A DNA stretch of 64,000 nt, taken from Stappia taiwanensis. Its GTDB lineage: Bacteria; Pseudomonadota; Alphaproteobacteria; Rhizobiales; Stappiaceae. The notes below the pieces were generated by a model. It worked only from the letters and a program-made list of their open reading frames with translations. It was not told the origin of the DNA and ran no database searches. Where the stretch lies: contig NZ_BMCR01000002.1 of NCBI RefSeq assembly GCF_014635285.1, positions 310,001-374,000 of the forward strand. The letters run 5' to 3'. Of this stretch, positions 26,213-34,947 are shown one piece after another. A program made the position numbers and the translations under genes. Every line of letters starts with the position of its first letter. Position 1 is the stretch's first letter.

Positions 26213-27226
26213 ATGGAAATCGCCCATCCTTACCTGCTCTTCCTGGGGGATGTCCCCGATGCGCTGGCCGCCAAGACCGGTCTTGGCATTGTCGACTGGC
26301 GCCGCGATTGGTGCCTGGGGCAGTACCGCCTGCCGGGCTGCAAGGCCGATGCCGCCCTCGACGAGATGACCCCGAAGGAGGCCGCCGCCGCCGGTGTGCG
26401 TACCATGGTGATCGGTGCCGTCAATGCCGGCGGTGTCCTTCCTGAGCATTGGGTCGCCTCGGTTGTGGAAGCGCTGGAAGCGGGACTGGATGTCGCCAGC
26501 GGTCTGCACATGCGTCTTGGCGCCATTCCGGCGATCCGCGAAGCGGCGGAACGCACCGGCCGCAAGCTCTTCGATGTGCGCCATTCCGACGAGCGGTTCG
26601 CCACCGGCAAGGGCACCAAGCGCAGTGGCAAGCGGCTGCTGGCCGTGGGCACCGATTGCTCGGTCGGCAAGAAATACACCGCTCTGGCGCTGGAAACCGC
26701 CATGCGCGCCCGTGGTTTCGATGCCGACTTCCGCGCCACCGGCCAGACCGGCATCTTCATCTCCGGCCGCGGCGTCTCGCTCGACGCGGTGGTCGCCGAC
26801 TTCATTTCCGGCGCGGCCGAATGGATTTCCCCGGAGGCGGACGCGAATCACTGGGACGTGATCGAAGGTCAGGGCTCGCTGTTCCACCCCTCCTTCGCCG
26901 GTGTCACCCTCGGCCTGTTGCATGGCTCCCAGCCCGATGCCTTCGTCGTCTGCCATGAGCCGACCCGCAAGACCATGCGCGGCGTCTCCACGCCCCTGCC
27001 GACCATCCAGCAGGTCATCGACATGACCATCGCCTGCGGCAAGCTCACCAATCCGGACATTCGCTGCGTCGGCATCTGCGTCAACACCGCCGCGCTGGAT
27101 GAAGCCGAGGCGCGCCGCGTGCTGGAAGAGCTTTCCGCAGAGTATGGCCTGCCGGCCTGCGATCCGGTCCGCTTCGGCGCCGATCCGGTGGTCGACCGGC
27201 TAGCCGAGGAGTTCGGCGCACCATGA
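26213..27226 (+). CDS. dgcN: D-glutamate N-acetyltransferase DgcN (DUF1611 family)
   Basis: 337 residues; ATG at 26213 with AAGGAG upstream. A Rossmann-like N-terminal part is followed by a P-loop-like GTDCSVGKKYTALAL near residues 148-162 and by GQTGIFISGRGVSLDAVV, features of the DUF1611 family. In the D-glutamate catabolic pathway DgcN acetylates D-Glu, after which DgcA racemises N-acetyl-D-Glu to N-acetyl-L-Glu. The dgcA gene follows with a 4-base overlap, which strongly supports the pairing. No transporter or deacetylase is directly attached; an MFS gene lies convergent downstream. Confidence 0.85.
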   Translation: MEIAHPYLLFLGDVPDALAAKTGLGIVDWRRDWCLGQYRLPGCKADAALDEMTPKEAAAAGVRTMVIGAVNAGGVLPEHWVASVVEALEAGLDVASGLHMRLGAIPAIREAAERTGRKLFDVRHSDERFATGKGTKRSGKRLLAVGTDCSVGKKYTALALETAMRARGFDADFRATGQTGIFISGRGVSLDAVVADFISGAAEWISPEADANHWDVIEGQGSLFHPSFAGVTLGLLHGSQPDAFVVCHEPTRKTMRGVSTPLPTIQQVIDMTIACGKLTNPDIRCVGICVNTAALDEAEARRVLEELSAEYGLPACDPVRFGADPVVDRLAEEFGAP

Positions 27227-28206
27227 CCATCGCGCTGGAGGTCACAACCGAAAGCTGGCCGATCGAAGGCGGCTTCACCATCGCCCGCGGCAGCCGCACC
27301 CACGCCCATGTGGTGGTGGCGCGCGTGCGCGAGGGCGATCATGCCGGTCAGGGCGAATGCGTCCCCTACCCCCGCTACGGCGAGACCGTCGACGGGGTGA
27401 TGGAGGACATCCGCAAGCTGGCCCCCGAGCTGGAACGCGGCCTCGACCGGCAGGGCCTGCAACAGGCCATGCCGGCGGGTGCGGCCCGCAATGCGCTCGA
27501 CTGCGCGCTCTGGGACCTGGAGGCCAAAAAGGCGGGCAAGACCGTCGCCGAGTTGCTCGGCCTGCCCCCACTCGGTCCGCTGGTCACCGCCTTCACCATC
27601 TCCCTCGGCACGCCGGAGAAGATGGCTGCCGACACGGCGAAGGCGGCGGAGCGGCCGCTCTTGAAGGTCAAGCTCGGCGGGGCGGGAGACGCGGAACGGA
27701 TCGCGGCCGTGCGCGCGGCCGCGCCGAAGGCCCGGCTGATCGTCGATGCCAACGAGGGCTGGAGCCTTGCGGATTTCGACGCTCACATGACCGCCTGCGC
27801 CGAGGCGGGGGTGGAGCTGATCGAACAGCCGCTTCCGGCGGCCGAGGATGCGGCGCTCGCCGACCTTGCCCGCAAGGTGCCGGTCTGTGCGGATGAAAGC
27901 CTGCACACCTCCGCCGACATCCCCCGGCTGGCACCGCTCTATGACGCGGTCAACATCAAGCTGGACAAGACCGGCGGCCTGACCGAGGCGCTCGCCCTGT
28001 TCGAGGCCGCGCGCGCCGAAAAGCTGGCGATCATGACCGGCTGCATGGTCGGCACCTCGCTGGCCATGGCGCCAGCGATGATCCTGGCGCAGCGGGCCGA
28101 TTTCGTCGATCTCGACGCACCGCTGCTCCTGGCCACTGACCGGGTGCCGGGCCTGCGGTTCGAGGGCAGCACCATGTACCCCGCCGGGGCCGACCTCTGG
28201 GGCTGA
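27223..28206 (+). CDS. dgcA: N-acetyl-D-glutamate racemase DgcA (enolase superfamily)
   Basis: 327 residues, overlapping dgcN by ATGA. It belongs to the dipeptide epimerase/muconate-lactonising branch of the enolase superfamily. The first catalytic lysine pair is in LLKVKLGG (about 147-154), the metal ligands are in LIVDANEGW, IEQPL and VCADES, and the second catalytic lysine is in INIKLDKTGGL. These give a complete active site. In isolation it could be called an L-Ala-D/L-Glu epimerase, but the coupling to dgcN favours the N-acetyl-glutamate role. Confidence 0.85.
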   Translation: MTIALEVTTESWPIEGGFTIARGSRTHAHVVVARVREGDHAGQGECVPYPRYGETVDGVMEDIRKLAPELERGLDRQGLQQAMPAGAARNALDCALWDLEAKKAGKTVAELLGLPPLGPLVTAFTISLGTPEKMAADTAKAAERPLLKVKLGGAGDAERIAAVRAAAPKARLIVDANEGWSLADFDAHMTACAEAGVELIEQPLPAAEDAALADLARKVPVCADESLHTSADIPRLAPLYDAVNIKLDKTGGLTEALALFEAARAEKLAIMTGCMVGTSLAMAPAMILAQRADFVDLDAPLLLATDRVPGLRFEGSTMYPAGADLWG

Positions 28207-28237
28207 TTTTCCCCCGCCACCGGCACCCACACACAAG

Positions 28238-28273
28238 ACGGGCGCGGCTCTTTTCGGATCCACGCCCGTTTTC
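28238..28273 (+). terminator. Probable terminator after dgcA
   Basis: A 7-base stem ACGGGCG (28238-28244) / CGCCCGT (28263-28269) with an 18-base loop is followed by TTTC. It lies between convergent dgcA and MFS genes. The large loop makes it weaker than others in the window. Confidence 0.5.
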
Positions 28274-28306
28274 ACATTCGTCTTCGCGTCCGGCGGCAAC
28301 GCCGGT

Positions 28307-29467
28307 CTAAAGGCCCGCGCCGCCGCCGCGCCAGCGCCGGCGCAGGGCACTGGCCACCAGCAAGGCCCCACCGGCCGCCGACAGCCCCGCCATGGCGTAA
28401 AAGGCCAGCGCCGGACCAAGCGAGTAGAGCTGCCCTGCCATCGCCGAGGCCAAGGCGGTCAAAAGCCCCACCATCATCGACATCACCCCTTGCGCCGTTC
28501 CGGCCCAGCGCGGCGGCGCGGTTCGTGCCACATAGGCCACCGCCCCCAGATGGCTGGCACCGAAGCTGAGCCCGTGCAGTGCCTGCAGCAGGGCCACGCT
28601 CACGGGATCGGTGGCCAGCGGAAACAGCAGCCAGCGCAAGGTGGCCCCCGCCGCGCCGAGACCCAAAAGCCCGGCAATGCCAAGCCGCAGGCCAAGCTGG
28701 CCGGCAATGGCGAACAGACCGATCTCGGTCACCACGCCCAGCCCCCAGAACAGCCCGACCGCTGTGCCGGGGATACCGGCCTTCGCCCAGAACAGCGCGC
28801 TGAAGGCATAGTAGGCTGCATGGCTGGCCTGAATCAGTCCGGTGGCGCACAGCACCATGAGGAAGCCGGGCGTCAACACCGTCGTCACGCCAGCCCAGCT
28901 CCGGGCCTCCTCCTCCGTCGCTGCGGCTTCCGGGCGGCTCGGCAAGCCCCGCCCCACCGCCACGGCGCACACGAGCCCAGCGATGATACCGCCGATCACC
29001 ACTTCCCGCGTCCAGCCGCCGACCAGAACGCCGCCGATCAGGTTGGCGACGATGAAGGAAACCGAACCCCACAGGCGCATGCGGCCATAGTCGCCGCCCC
29101 CTTCCCGCTCCACCCGGGCGGCCAGCGCATCGCCAAGCGGCATCAAGGGTGACCAGACGAAAGCGGTCACCATCAGCAGAAGGAACATGGGCACGAAGCC
29201 GCCAATGAAAAAAAATCCGGAAAACCCCACCAGCGACAGGAGCGACAAGATGGTAATGGCGCTGGCCGGCGTGGCGTAGCGGTCCGCCAGCCCACTGACC
29301 AGCGGATTGGCGATGAGCCGCACGATCATCGGCACCGCCAGGAGGGTGCCGATTTCGCCCGCGCCGAGGCCGGCTTCGTTCAGCAGCAGCGGAAAGAACG
29401 GCAGGAACAGGCCAAGGCCGAAAAACTGGGCGGCGAAGAAGGCCGCCACCCGGGTTCGCAATTGCAT
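28307..29467 (-). CDS. MFS transporter (HcaT-like branch)
   Basis: 386 residues with 12 predicted spans. The early motif LIANPLVSGLADRYATPASA is the MFS loop 2-3 signature, and RMRLWGSVSFIVANLIGG is typical of the 3-phenylpropionate/nucleoside-type (MFS_1-like) branch. The start MQLRTRVAAFFAAQFF begins directly with the first span. Inner membrane. It converges on dgcA and diverges from the CheZ-like gene, so no operon partner suggests its substrate. Confidence 0.87.
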   Translation of the reverse strand: MQLRTRVAAFFAAQFFGLGLFLPFFPLLLNEAGLGAGEIGTLLAVPMIVRLIANPLVSGLADRYATPASAITILSLLSLVGFSGFFFIGGFVPMFLLLMVTAFVWSPLMPLGDALAARVEREGGGDYGRMRLWGSVSFIVANLIGGVLVGGWTREVVIGGIIAGLVCAVAVGRGLPSRPEAAATEEEARSWAGVTTVLTPGFLMVLCATGLIQASHAAYYAFSALFWAKAGIPGTAVGLFWGLGVVTEIGLFAIAGQLGLRLGIAGLLGLGAAGATLRWLLFPLATDPVSVALLQALHGLSFGASHLGAVAYVARTAPPRWAGTAQGVMSMMVGLLTALASAMAGQLYSLGPALAFYAMAGLSAAGGALLVASALRRRWRGGGAGL

Positions 29468-29601
29468 GAACGAAAGTCCAGTTTGGAAGGGACACGCCCT
29501 TCTATACCGATTTTAAGGATTTGGCGATTAAGCATTGAGCGGGCAAACCGCACGCCAAGTGCTGTGTTCCGGCGGTGTGACAGGACGCGGATAGAAGAAG
29601 A

Positions 29602-30849
29602 ATGGCAGAAAACGGTACACCGAGCGCGATCCGCGACAGCGACTACGACGCCATCTTCAATGCGTTGAGCGAGACGGATCGCGGCCGGAGATTTCTCCAA
29701 GAATATCTGGTTCGCAACCAGAAGCCGGATACCCAGATCGTTCTCGATGCCATCGGCCGGCTCGAAAAGGTGATGACCCGCGAGCGCACGGTGCCCGATC
29801 TCGACCGCATTCGCCTCGACATCGCCGACATGCAGGAAGCCATCGAGCGCACCAAGCGCGAGATTGCCAACATCAAGCATGAGGCCGAAGAGGGGAACCG
29901 CTTCGTCGAGGCGTCCAACGAGCTGGATGCCATCGTCACCCAGACCGAAAGCGCCACCCAGGAAATTCTCGCCGCCGCCGAGGCCATTCAGGAGCATGCC
30001 TGGACCCTGCGCGAAAGCGGCGCCGACCAGGCGATCTGCGACGACATCGACGCAAGGGCCACGGAAATCTTCATGGCCTGCTCGTTCCAGGACCTGACCG
30101 GCCAGCGCACCCAGAAGATCGTTCAGGTGCTGCAATATCTCGAATCGCGCATCAACCTGATGATCTCGATCTGGGGCATCGAGGACGTGAAGGGCGAGCA
30201 CACCGAGATCCGGCAGGACAGCCGGCCGGACGCCCACCTTCTCAATGGCCCCCAGCTCAAAGGGCGCGGCGTCTGCCAGAATACGGTCGATGAGCTGTTC
30301 AGCCAGCAGGAAGAGACCCCGTCGGGGGATGCTCACGCCGCCGAGCAAGCGCAGATCGATGCCGTCTTCGAGGGCATGGACGACATGGCCGGTCTCGTTG
30401 CCGGGGCGACCGTGACCGACGACGATCTCGACGCCCTGTTCGCCAATGCTGGCCCCGCCGGGGACGAAGCGGAGCCCAGCGGTACGGATGCCGAAGCCGA
30501 CGTTTTCGCCGCGCCCGACACCGCAGCAGCAACCGATGCCGAGTTCGGCGCATCCCCCCTCGACCTCAGCGCCGAGGATCTGGCCGGCGCGGATATCTTT
30601 GCCAGCCCGGACGTCTCGGACAAGACCGAGGCCAACACCGAGGTCGACACCGAGGCCGAGGCACCGGACGCATCCCCAGACGAGGCGGACCAAGTCGAGG
30701 CGGACGCGGCGCCGGCTGACGCGGAAGACGATGTGGTGATTGTCGATGAAGCCGATGATCTGAACTGGCGAAACGATGAGGACAGCCCCAAGGAGCCGGA
30801 TCCGCTCGATCGCCTGTCCCCCGGCGAACGCCAGTCCCTGTTCAGCTAG
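29602..30849 (+). CDS. cheZ: CheZ-like CheY-P phosphatase with long acidic C-terminal tail
   Basis: 415 residues. The N-terminal half is helical and carries SFQDLTGQRTQKIV; Asp164 and Gln168 have the same four-residue spacing as the catalytic Asp143/Gln147 of E. coli CheZ (QDLTGQ). CheZ removes phosphate from CheY-P, ending motor signalling. The C-terminal half is very acidic and alanine rich, and holds three short motifs VDELF (229-233), IDAVF (252-256) and LDALF (276-280), about 24 residues apart. They resemble the CheY-binding VDDLL of CheZ and EIDALL of FliM. No che genes adjoin it. The family call rests on the catalytic motif and helical context. Confidence 0.85.
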   Translation: MAENGTPSAIRDSDYDAIFNALSETDRGRRFLQEYLVRNQKPDTQIVLDAIGRLEKVMTRERTVPDLDRIRLDIADMQEAIERTKREIANIKHEAEEGNRFVEASNELDAIVTQTESATQEILAAAEAIQEHAWTLRESGADQAICDDIDARATEIFMACSFQDLTGQRTQKIVQVLQYLESRINLMISIWGIEDVKGEHTEIRQDSRPDAHLLNGPQLKGRGVCQNTVDELFSQQEETPSGDAHAAEQAQIDAVFEGMDDMAGLVAGATVTDDDLDALFANAGPAGDEAEPSGTDAEADVFAAPDTAAATDAEFGASPLDLSAEDLAGADIFASPDVSDKTEANTEVDTEAEAPDASPDEADQVEADAAPADAEDDVVIVDEADDLNWRNDEDSPKEPDPLDRLSPGERQSLFS

Positions 30850-30919
30850 GCCCCAATCCCTGTCCAGTCCGAGCGCGGCCGCATCCAGAAAGCGCTCTTC
30901 TGACCACTCAGCTGACGCG

Positions 30920-30946
30920 ATCCGGGGGCGCCTTCCGCCCCCGGAT
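30920..30946. terminator. Strong hairpin between convergent cheZ-like and lipoprotein genes
   Basis: A perfect 11-base stem ATCCGGGGGCG (30920-30930) / CGCCCCCGGAT (30936-30946) with loop CCTTC. There is no T tract on either side, so termination would need Rho or another factor; it may instead protect the 3' ends. Confidence 0.6.
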
Positions 30947-30953
30947 GAACGGG

Positions 30954-31415
30954 TTAGTCGACCTTGAAATCCACCACCTTGCTCCCGCGCAGGGTGCAGA
31001 TGCCGTTCCTGTAAGCCAGGATAACCTGCGGATTCTCTTGCGTCCTATCGATCTCGTAGGTGATCTTGACGGTCTTCTCGTAATCGCCGGTCACGCGCCT
31101 GGACACCTTTTTCTTGACCGGATACCCCATCCGGTCTCGCGCGAACCCGTCGCAGATTTCCTCCGCCAGCCCATCGCCGATGGTCTCGCGCCGTTCGCGC
31201 TCCTTGCGGTAGTCCTCCTCGGTCATTTCACTGACCTTCACCATCGCCAGGCACTGGTTGAACTCCTGAGTGCCGGGGGTGAGGTTGGACGCCAGGCAGA
31301 TCAGTTCCTCGCGACTTGGCTTGGGCACATCCGGTTCCCACGAGCGCTCCGATCCCCCGTCCGATACGCAACCCGCCACGATCAGCGCCGCCGCGATTCC
31401 CGCCACTCTAGCCAT
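30954..31415 (-). CDS. Small hypothetical lipoprotein
   Basis: 153 residues from ATG 31415. The N terminus MARVAGIAAALIVAGC is a short lipoprotein signal with lipobox IVAGC, so Cys16 would be lipidated. The mature part is charged (EEDYRKERERRETIGDG, then VKKKVSRRVTGDYEKTVKI) and ends in a beta-rich segment (ICTLRGSKVVDFKVD). It has four further cysteines or so but no family I recognise. It is divergent from the DUF2336 gene. Envelope localisation is inferred from the signal only. Confidence 0.7.
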   Translation of the reverse strand: MARVAGIAAALIVAGCVSDGGSERSWEPDVPKPSREELICLASNLTPGTQEFNQCLAMVKVSEMTEEDYRKERERRETIGDGLAEEICDGFARDRMGYPVKKKVSRRVTGDYEKTVKITYEIDRTQENPQVILAYRNGICTLRGSKVVDFKVD

Positions 31416-31763
31416 CTCCACCTCGCATACTGGTATTTCTATCAATGTTGTAAGCGGAGTGGTTGTACAGAGCACCGTTCTAAAACCAACCGGAGCAGCG
31501 CAGCTTTTCCATACCGCATGCGGAAACCATCGCCGGCCCTCCGGGCAAGGCATCGCCCGGCACAGGGTGGCGCCCCCTTGCGTTCCGCAGAAAACGCAAC
31601 GTCAACTTTCTCGTGCCATCCTGTGCAGGACCAAAGCTCGGGACAAAACCCGAGGCTCTATAAGTATTTTTAACGATCTCCCTGCGATACTTCGTTTCCA
31701 AAAAGAAAAATGAGAAGGATCTCGGCTGAATAAAGCCGAGACCGGACGGAACGGATCGCCGCC
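31416..31763. promoter_or_regulatory. Divergent region, lipoprotein / DUF2336 gene, with two hairpins
   Basis: About 348 bases without a credible gene. Towards the DUF2336 side there is CTCGGG (31637-31642) / CCCGAG (31649-31654) with spacer ACAAAA, then an AT-rich stretch with TATAAG near 31660, then a perfect 8-base hairpin TCTCGGCT (31720-31727) / AGCCGAGA (31734-31741), 22 bases before the ATG. The first may be an operator near the promoter and the second a leader hairpin. Confidence 0.45.
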
Positions 31764-32813
31764 ATGCTCATGGAAAAGCTGGAAAAACTCGCCAAGATCA
31801 AGGCGCCTTCCGCAAGGTCCGAGCTCGTTCGCATGTTGAGCGCGCAATATTCGGACAAGCAGGAGAGCGAGCCATCGGAAGCGGAGCGTCAGCTTTTCTC
31901 CGCCCTGGTCCTCGATGTTTTCGATCAACTCGACCGCTCCGCCCGGCTCGACATTGTCGTGCGCCTTGCCAAGACCGACCGCATCACCTCCCCGCTGGCA
32001 GACCGGCTGGCCGGCGAGGCCTTCGAACTCTGCGAACCGGTGCTGGAACACTCGCCGGTGATCAGCGGTGCCCGCCTTGCCGACATTGCCCGCCAGCGCT
32101 CCGACCGGCACCGGCTGGCGATTGCCCGCCGCAGCCATGTGCCGGCGGAAATCGTCGACACGCTGATCGCCAGAGGCGCCTTCCCGGTGGTCAATGCGCT
32201 GCTGCATAACCCGGGGGCGGTGTTCGAGGTGCGCGCGCTGCTGGCGACATTGATCCTCGCCGCGTCCGAAGCGCGGCTGATGGGGGCGATGGCCGGTCGC
32301 TGCACCCATGACGAGGTGTTTTGCGACGATCTGCGGCTGATCGGCCAGAGCAACTGCCCGCTGATGCCGGTGGCCCTGTCGCAGGCGCTGGACAACGACG
32401 ACGCACTTTTCCGGCTCGCCGAAACCGCTGTTGCCGACGACCGCGACCCGCATTTCGATGTGGATGGCGAAAGCCTCAGCCGGCACGAGGTGCGCATCCA
32501 GATCGCCGCCGGAGAACTCAGCTTCGAGACGATCCTCCTTATCCTGATCGACCGCCAGGACATGGCCGGCATCATCTGGTTGCTGGCGCACCATCTCAAC
32601 ATGCGCGAGGGCGCCATCCGCGACACCTTTGCCTCACAGGCCGACGGCACGGTCGCCCTGCTGATGAAGGAGACGGGGATCGGCCACAAGACCTATGGGA
32701 AATTCGCCCGCCTGCGCCATGACTGGCTGGGCCTGAGCGGCAGCGGTGTCGCCGATGAGGTCTACCGCTTCCGCACCATGCGGCAGGCTGCCTCCCCGCG
32801 CCGCGTCAACTGA
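31764..32813 (+). CDS. DUF2336 domain protein
   Basis: 349 residues, soluble and helical, with repeated short helix pairs reminiscent of HEAT-like repeats (RSELVRMLSAQYSDKQ; RLAIARRSHVPAEIVDTLI; PVVNALLHNPGAVF). These features match the DUF2336 family, common in alphaproteobacteria and of unknown function. The C-terminal part (MAGIIWLLAHHLNMREGAIR and RLRHDWLGLSGSGVADEVYRF) is more globular. No catalytic motif is visible. It converges on the dehydratase gene with only 35 bases between and no clear terminator. Confidence 0.8.
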   Translation: MLMEKLEKLAKIKAPSARSELVRMLSAQYSDKQESEPSEAERQLFSALVLDVFDQLDRSARLDIVVRLAKTDRITSPLADRLAGEAFELCEPVLEHSPVISGARLADIARQRSDRHRLAIARRSHVPAEIVDTLIARGAFPVVNALLHNPGAVFEVRALLATLILAASEARLMGAMAGRCTHDEVFCDDLRLIGQSNCPLMPVALSQALDNDDALFRLAETAVADDRDPHFDVDGESLSRHEVRIQIAAGELSFETILLILIDRQDMAGIIWLLAHHLNMREGAIRDTFASQADGTVALLMKETGIGHKTYGKFARLRHDWLGLSGSGVADEVYRFRTMRQAASPRRVN

Positions 32814-32848
32814 CGGACGCGGCCCGGAAGACGGCGACGCGGCAAGTG

Positions 32849-33850
32849 CTATTCCGCCAGAGCCTTTGCCAGCATCGGCGGATCGATATTGCCGCCTGAA
32901 AGCGTCAGCGCGATGCAGCGTCCGGCCACGGGCAGCTTGCCGAACAGCACGGCCGCCAGGGTCACCGCCCCGCCCGGCTCCACCACCAGCTTCAGCTCCC
33001 GAAACGCGAAAGCCACCGCCGCCAGCGCTTCCGCGTCGCTGACGACCAGTCCTTGCCGCGCCCGCCGCCGGGTGATCTCAAAACCGATTGCGCCGGGCTG
33101 GCGCGACAAAAGCGCATCGCAGACCGATCCGCTCTCCGACGGGTTTGCCTGGATCTCCCCGGCGATCAGCGAGCGGCGATGATCATCGAACCCCTCCGGC
33201 TCGACCGGATGGATCGCGCAATCCGGCACCAGGGTTTCCAGCGCCAGGGCGATGCCGGCGGTCAGCCCGCCGCCACCGGCACAGGTCAGCATCGCTTCCG
33301 GTTCCAGCCCCATGGCCCGCGCCTGCTCCGCCAGTTCCAGACCGGCGGTGCCCTGCCCGGCGATCACCCCGGGATCGTTGAACGGATGCACCATGATGGC
33401 CCCCGTTTCCTCGGCGATGGTGCGGGCGATCTCCTCGCGGTCATCGACCCCGCGCCGGTAGGTCACCACCCGCGCGCCGGAGCGCTCGGTACGGGCAACC
33501 TTGGAGGCCGGTGCATCCTCCGGCATGACGATGGTCGCCGGCATGGAGAAGAGCCGCGCGGCCTCGGCGACCCCTTGCGCGTGATTGCCGGAGGAACAGG
33601 CGACCACACCGGCCGCCCGCTGGTCTTCCGGGATCATCGACAGCCGATTGCAGGCACCGCGAAACTTGAAGGAGCCCGTGCGCTGCAGGGTCTCCGCCTT
33701 CAGCAGGATGGTTCCCCCGGTCAGTTCATCGAGAAAGGGCGAATTGAGCAGCGGCGTCACCACCGCCCGCCCGGCGATGCGCGCGCGGGCGTCGAGAACA
33801 TCCTGAAACTGCGGTCCGGCAAGCATGGCATCCATGGTCATTTCCTCCAT
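32849..33850 (-). CDS. PLP-dependent threonine/serine dehydratase-type enzyme
   Basis: 333 residues, fold type II PLP enzyme. The PLP lysine is Lys62 in SFKFRG, the cofactor phosphate loop is CAGGGGLTAG, substrate loop SSGNHAQG, and the C-terminal LTLSGGNID is typical. There is no C-terminal regulatory ACT-like domain, so this is a catabolic-type threonine dehydratase, hydroxyaspartate ammonia-lyase or serine racemase; the sequence alone does not separate them. It forms 2-oxo acids plus ammonia, or racemises serine. Monocistronic by appearance: the next upstream gene on this strand ends past it at 33910. Confidence 0.87.
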   Translation of the reverse strand: MEEMTMDAMLAGPQFQDVLDARARIAGRAVVTPLLNSPFLDELTGGTILLKAETLQRTGSFKFRGACNRLSMIPEDQRAAGVVACSSGNHAQGVAEAARLFSMPATIVMPEDAPASKVARTERSGARVVTYRRGVDDREEIARTIAEETGAIMVHPFNDPGVIAGQGTAGLELAEQARAMGLEPEAMLTCAGGGGLTAGIALALETLVPDCAIHPVEPEGFDDHRRSLIAGEIQANPSESGSVCDALLSRQPGAIGFEITRRRARQGLVVSDAEALAAVAFAFRELKLVVEPGGAVTLAAVLFGKLPVAGRCIALTLSGGNIDPPMLAKALAE

Positions 33851-33909
33851 CAGGATATGACCGGTACACCATTCCCCCGCCCGGTTGAAGCCGCCGGGTG
33901 CGTTTCAGC

Positions 33910-34947
33910 TCATGCCGCGCGGACGGCAGCGGCCGCCAGCCGGTTGGCGGCCATGCAGTTGTCGATGAACTGCCGGGTGCTGCGCTCCCAGGTATAGCCG
34001 AGCGCCACTTCACGACAGCGCGCGCGCGGGATCTGCAGCGCGGCGCGCGCGGCAAGCCCCAGATCCGCATGCAGCACCCCGGCGCCGGTATCGGCGACGA
34101 TGTCGACCGGTCCCATCACCGGATAGGCCGCCACCGGCACACCGCAGGCCAGCGCCTCCAGCAGCACATTGCCGAAAGTGTCGGTCAGGCTGGGAAACAC
34201 CACCACATCGGCGGAGGCGTAATGGCGGGCAAGATCCTCGCCGACCCGCGCGCCGGTGAACAGCACATCCGGATAGGCGGCGCGCAAGGCGCCAAGCTGC
34301 GGCCCGTCGCCGACCACCACCTTGCTGCCCGGCAGATCGAGATCGAGGAACGCCTCGATGTTCTTTTCCACCGCCACCCGGCCCACATACATGAACACCG
34401 GCCCGGGCAGGTCGGCGGGCAGCACGCTGCTCTCGAACGGGCGGAACAGGTCGTGGTCGACCCCGCGCGACCAGCGCATCAGATTGACGAAGCCGCGCCG
34501 GCCGAGCGCCCGCTCCAGCGTGCCGGTCGCCACCATGCAGCCATGGCCGGCATTGTGAAACCGGCGCAGCCAGGAATAGGACCAGTCGAGCGGCACCGGC
34601 ATCCGCGCCGACAGGTATTCGGGAAAGCGGGTGTGATAGCTGGTGGTGAAGATCCGGCCGGACTGGCGCGCGGCACGCGCGGCAAGCAGCCCGAGCGGGC
34701 CTTCGGTCGCGATATGCAGATGCCCGCAGTCGCGCGCGGCGATCTCCCGGCGCAGCACGGCGGGCGTCGCCAGCGTCAGGCGAATTTCCGGGTAGGTCGG
34801 ACAGGGAACGGTGCGAAAATCCGCCGGCGACAGGATTTCCACCCGCACGCCGAGCCGCTCCATCTCCCCTTGCGTGCGCTCGATGGAGCGCACCACGCCG
34901 TTGATCTGCGGATGCCAGGCGTCGGAGACGATCAACAGGGACTTCAT
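33910..34947 (-). CDS. GT4-type glycosyltransferase
   Basis: 345 residues from ATG 34947 (MKSLLIVSDAWHPQINGVV). The N-terminal Rossmann domain opens with the GT4 hallmark and INGVVRS glycine loop; the C-terminal domain has FMYVGRVAVEKNIEAFL and the sugar-nucleotide loop PSLTDTFGNVLLEALACGVPV with the paired glutamates replaced at the first position by Asp/Thr. Relatives transfer hexoses or glucuronic acid to diacylglycerol or inositol lipids. The start overlaps the stop of the upstream phosphoesterase by 4 bases, so the two products probably act on the same lipid or glycolipid route. Confidence 0.88.
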   Translation of the reverse strand: MKSLLIVSDAWHPQINGVVRSIERTQGEMERLGVRVEILSPADFRTVPCPTYPEIRLTLATPAVLRREIAARDCGHLHIATEGPLGLLAARAARQSGRIFTTSYHTRFPEYLSARMPVPLDWSYSWLRRFHNAGHGCMVATGTLERALGRRGFVNLMRWSRGVDHDLFRPFESSVLPADLPGPVFMYVGRVAVEKNIEAFLDLDLPGSKVVVGDGPQLGALRAAYPDVLFTGARVGEDLARHYASADVVVFPSLTDTFGNVLLEALACGVPVAAYPVMGPVDIVADTGAGVLHADLGLAARAALQIPRARCREVALGYTWERSTRQFIDNCMAANRLAAAAVRAA

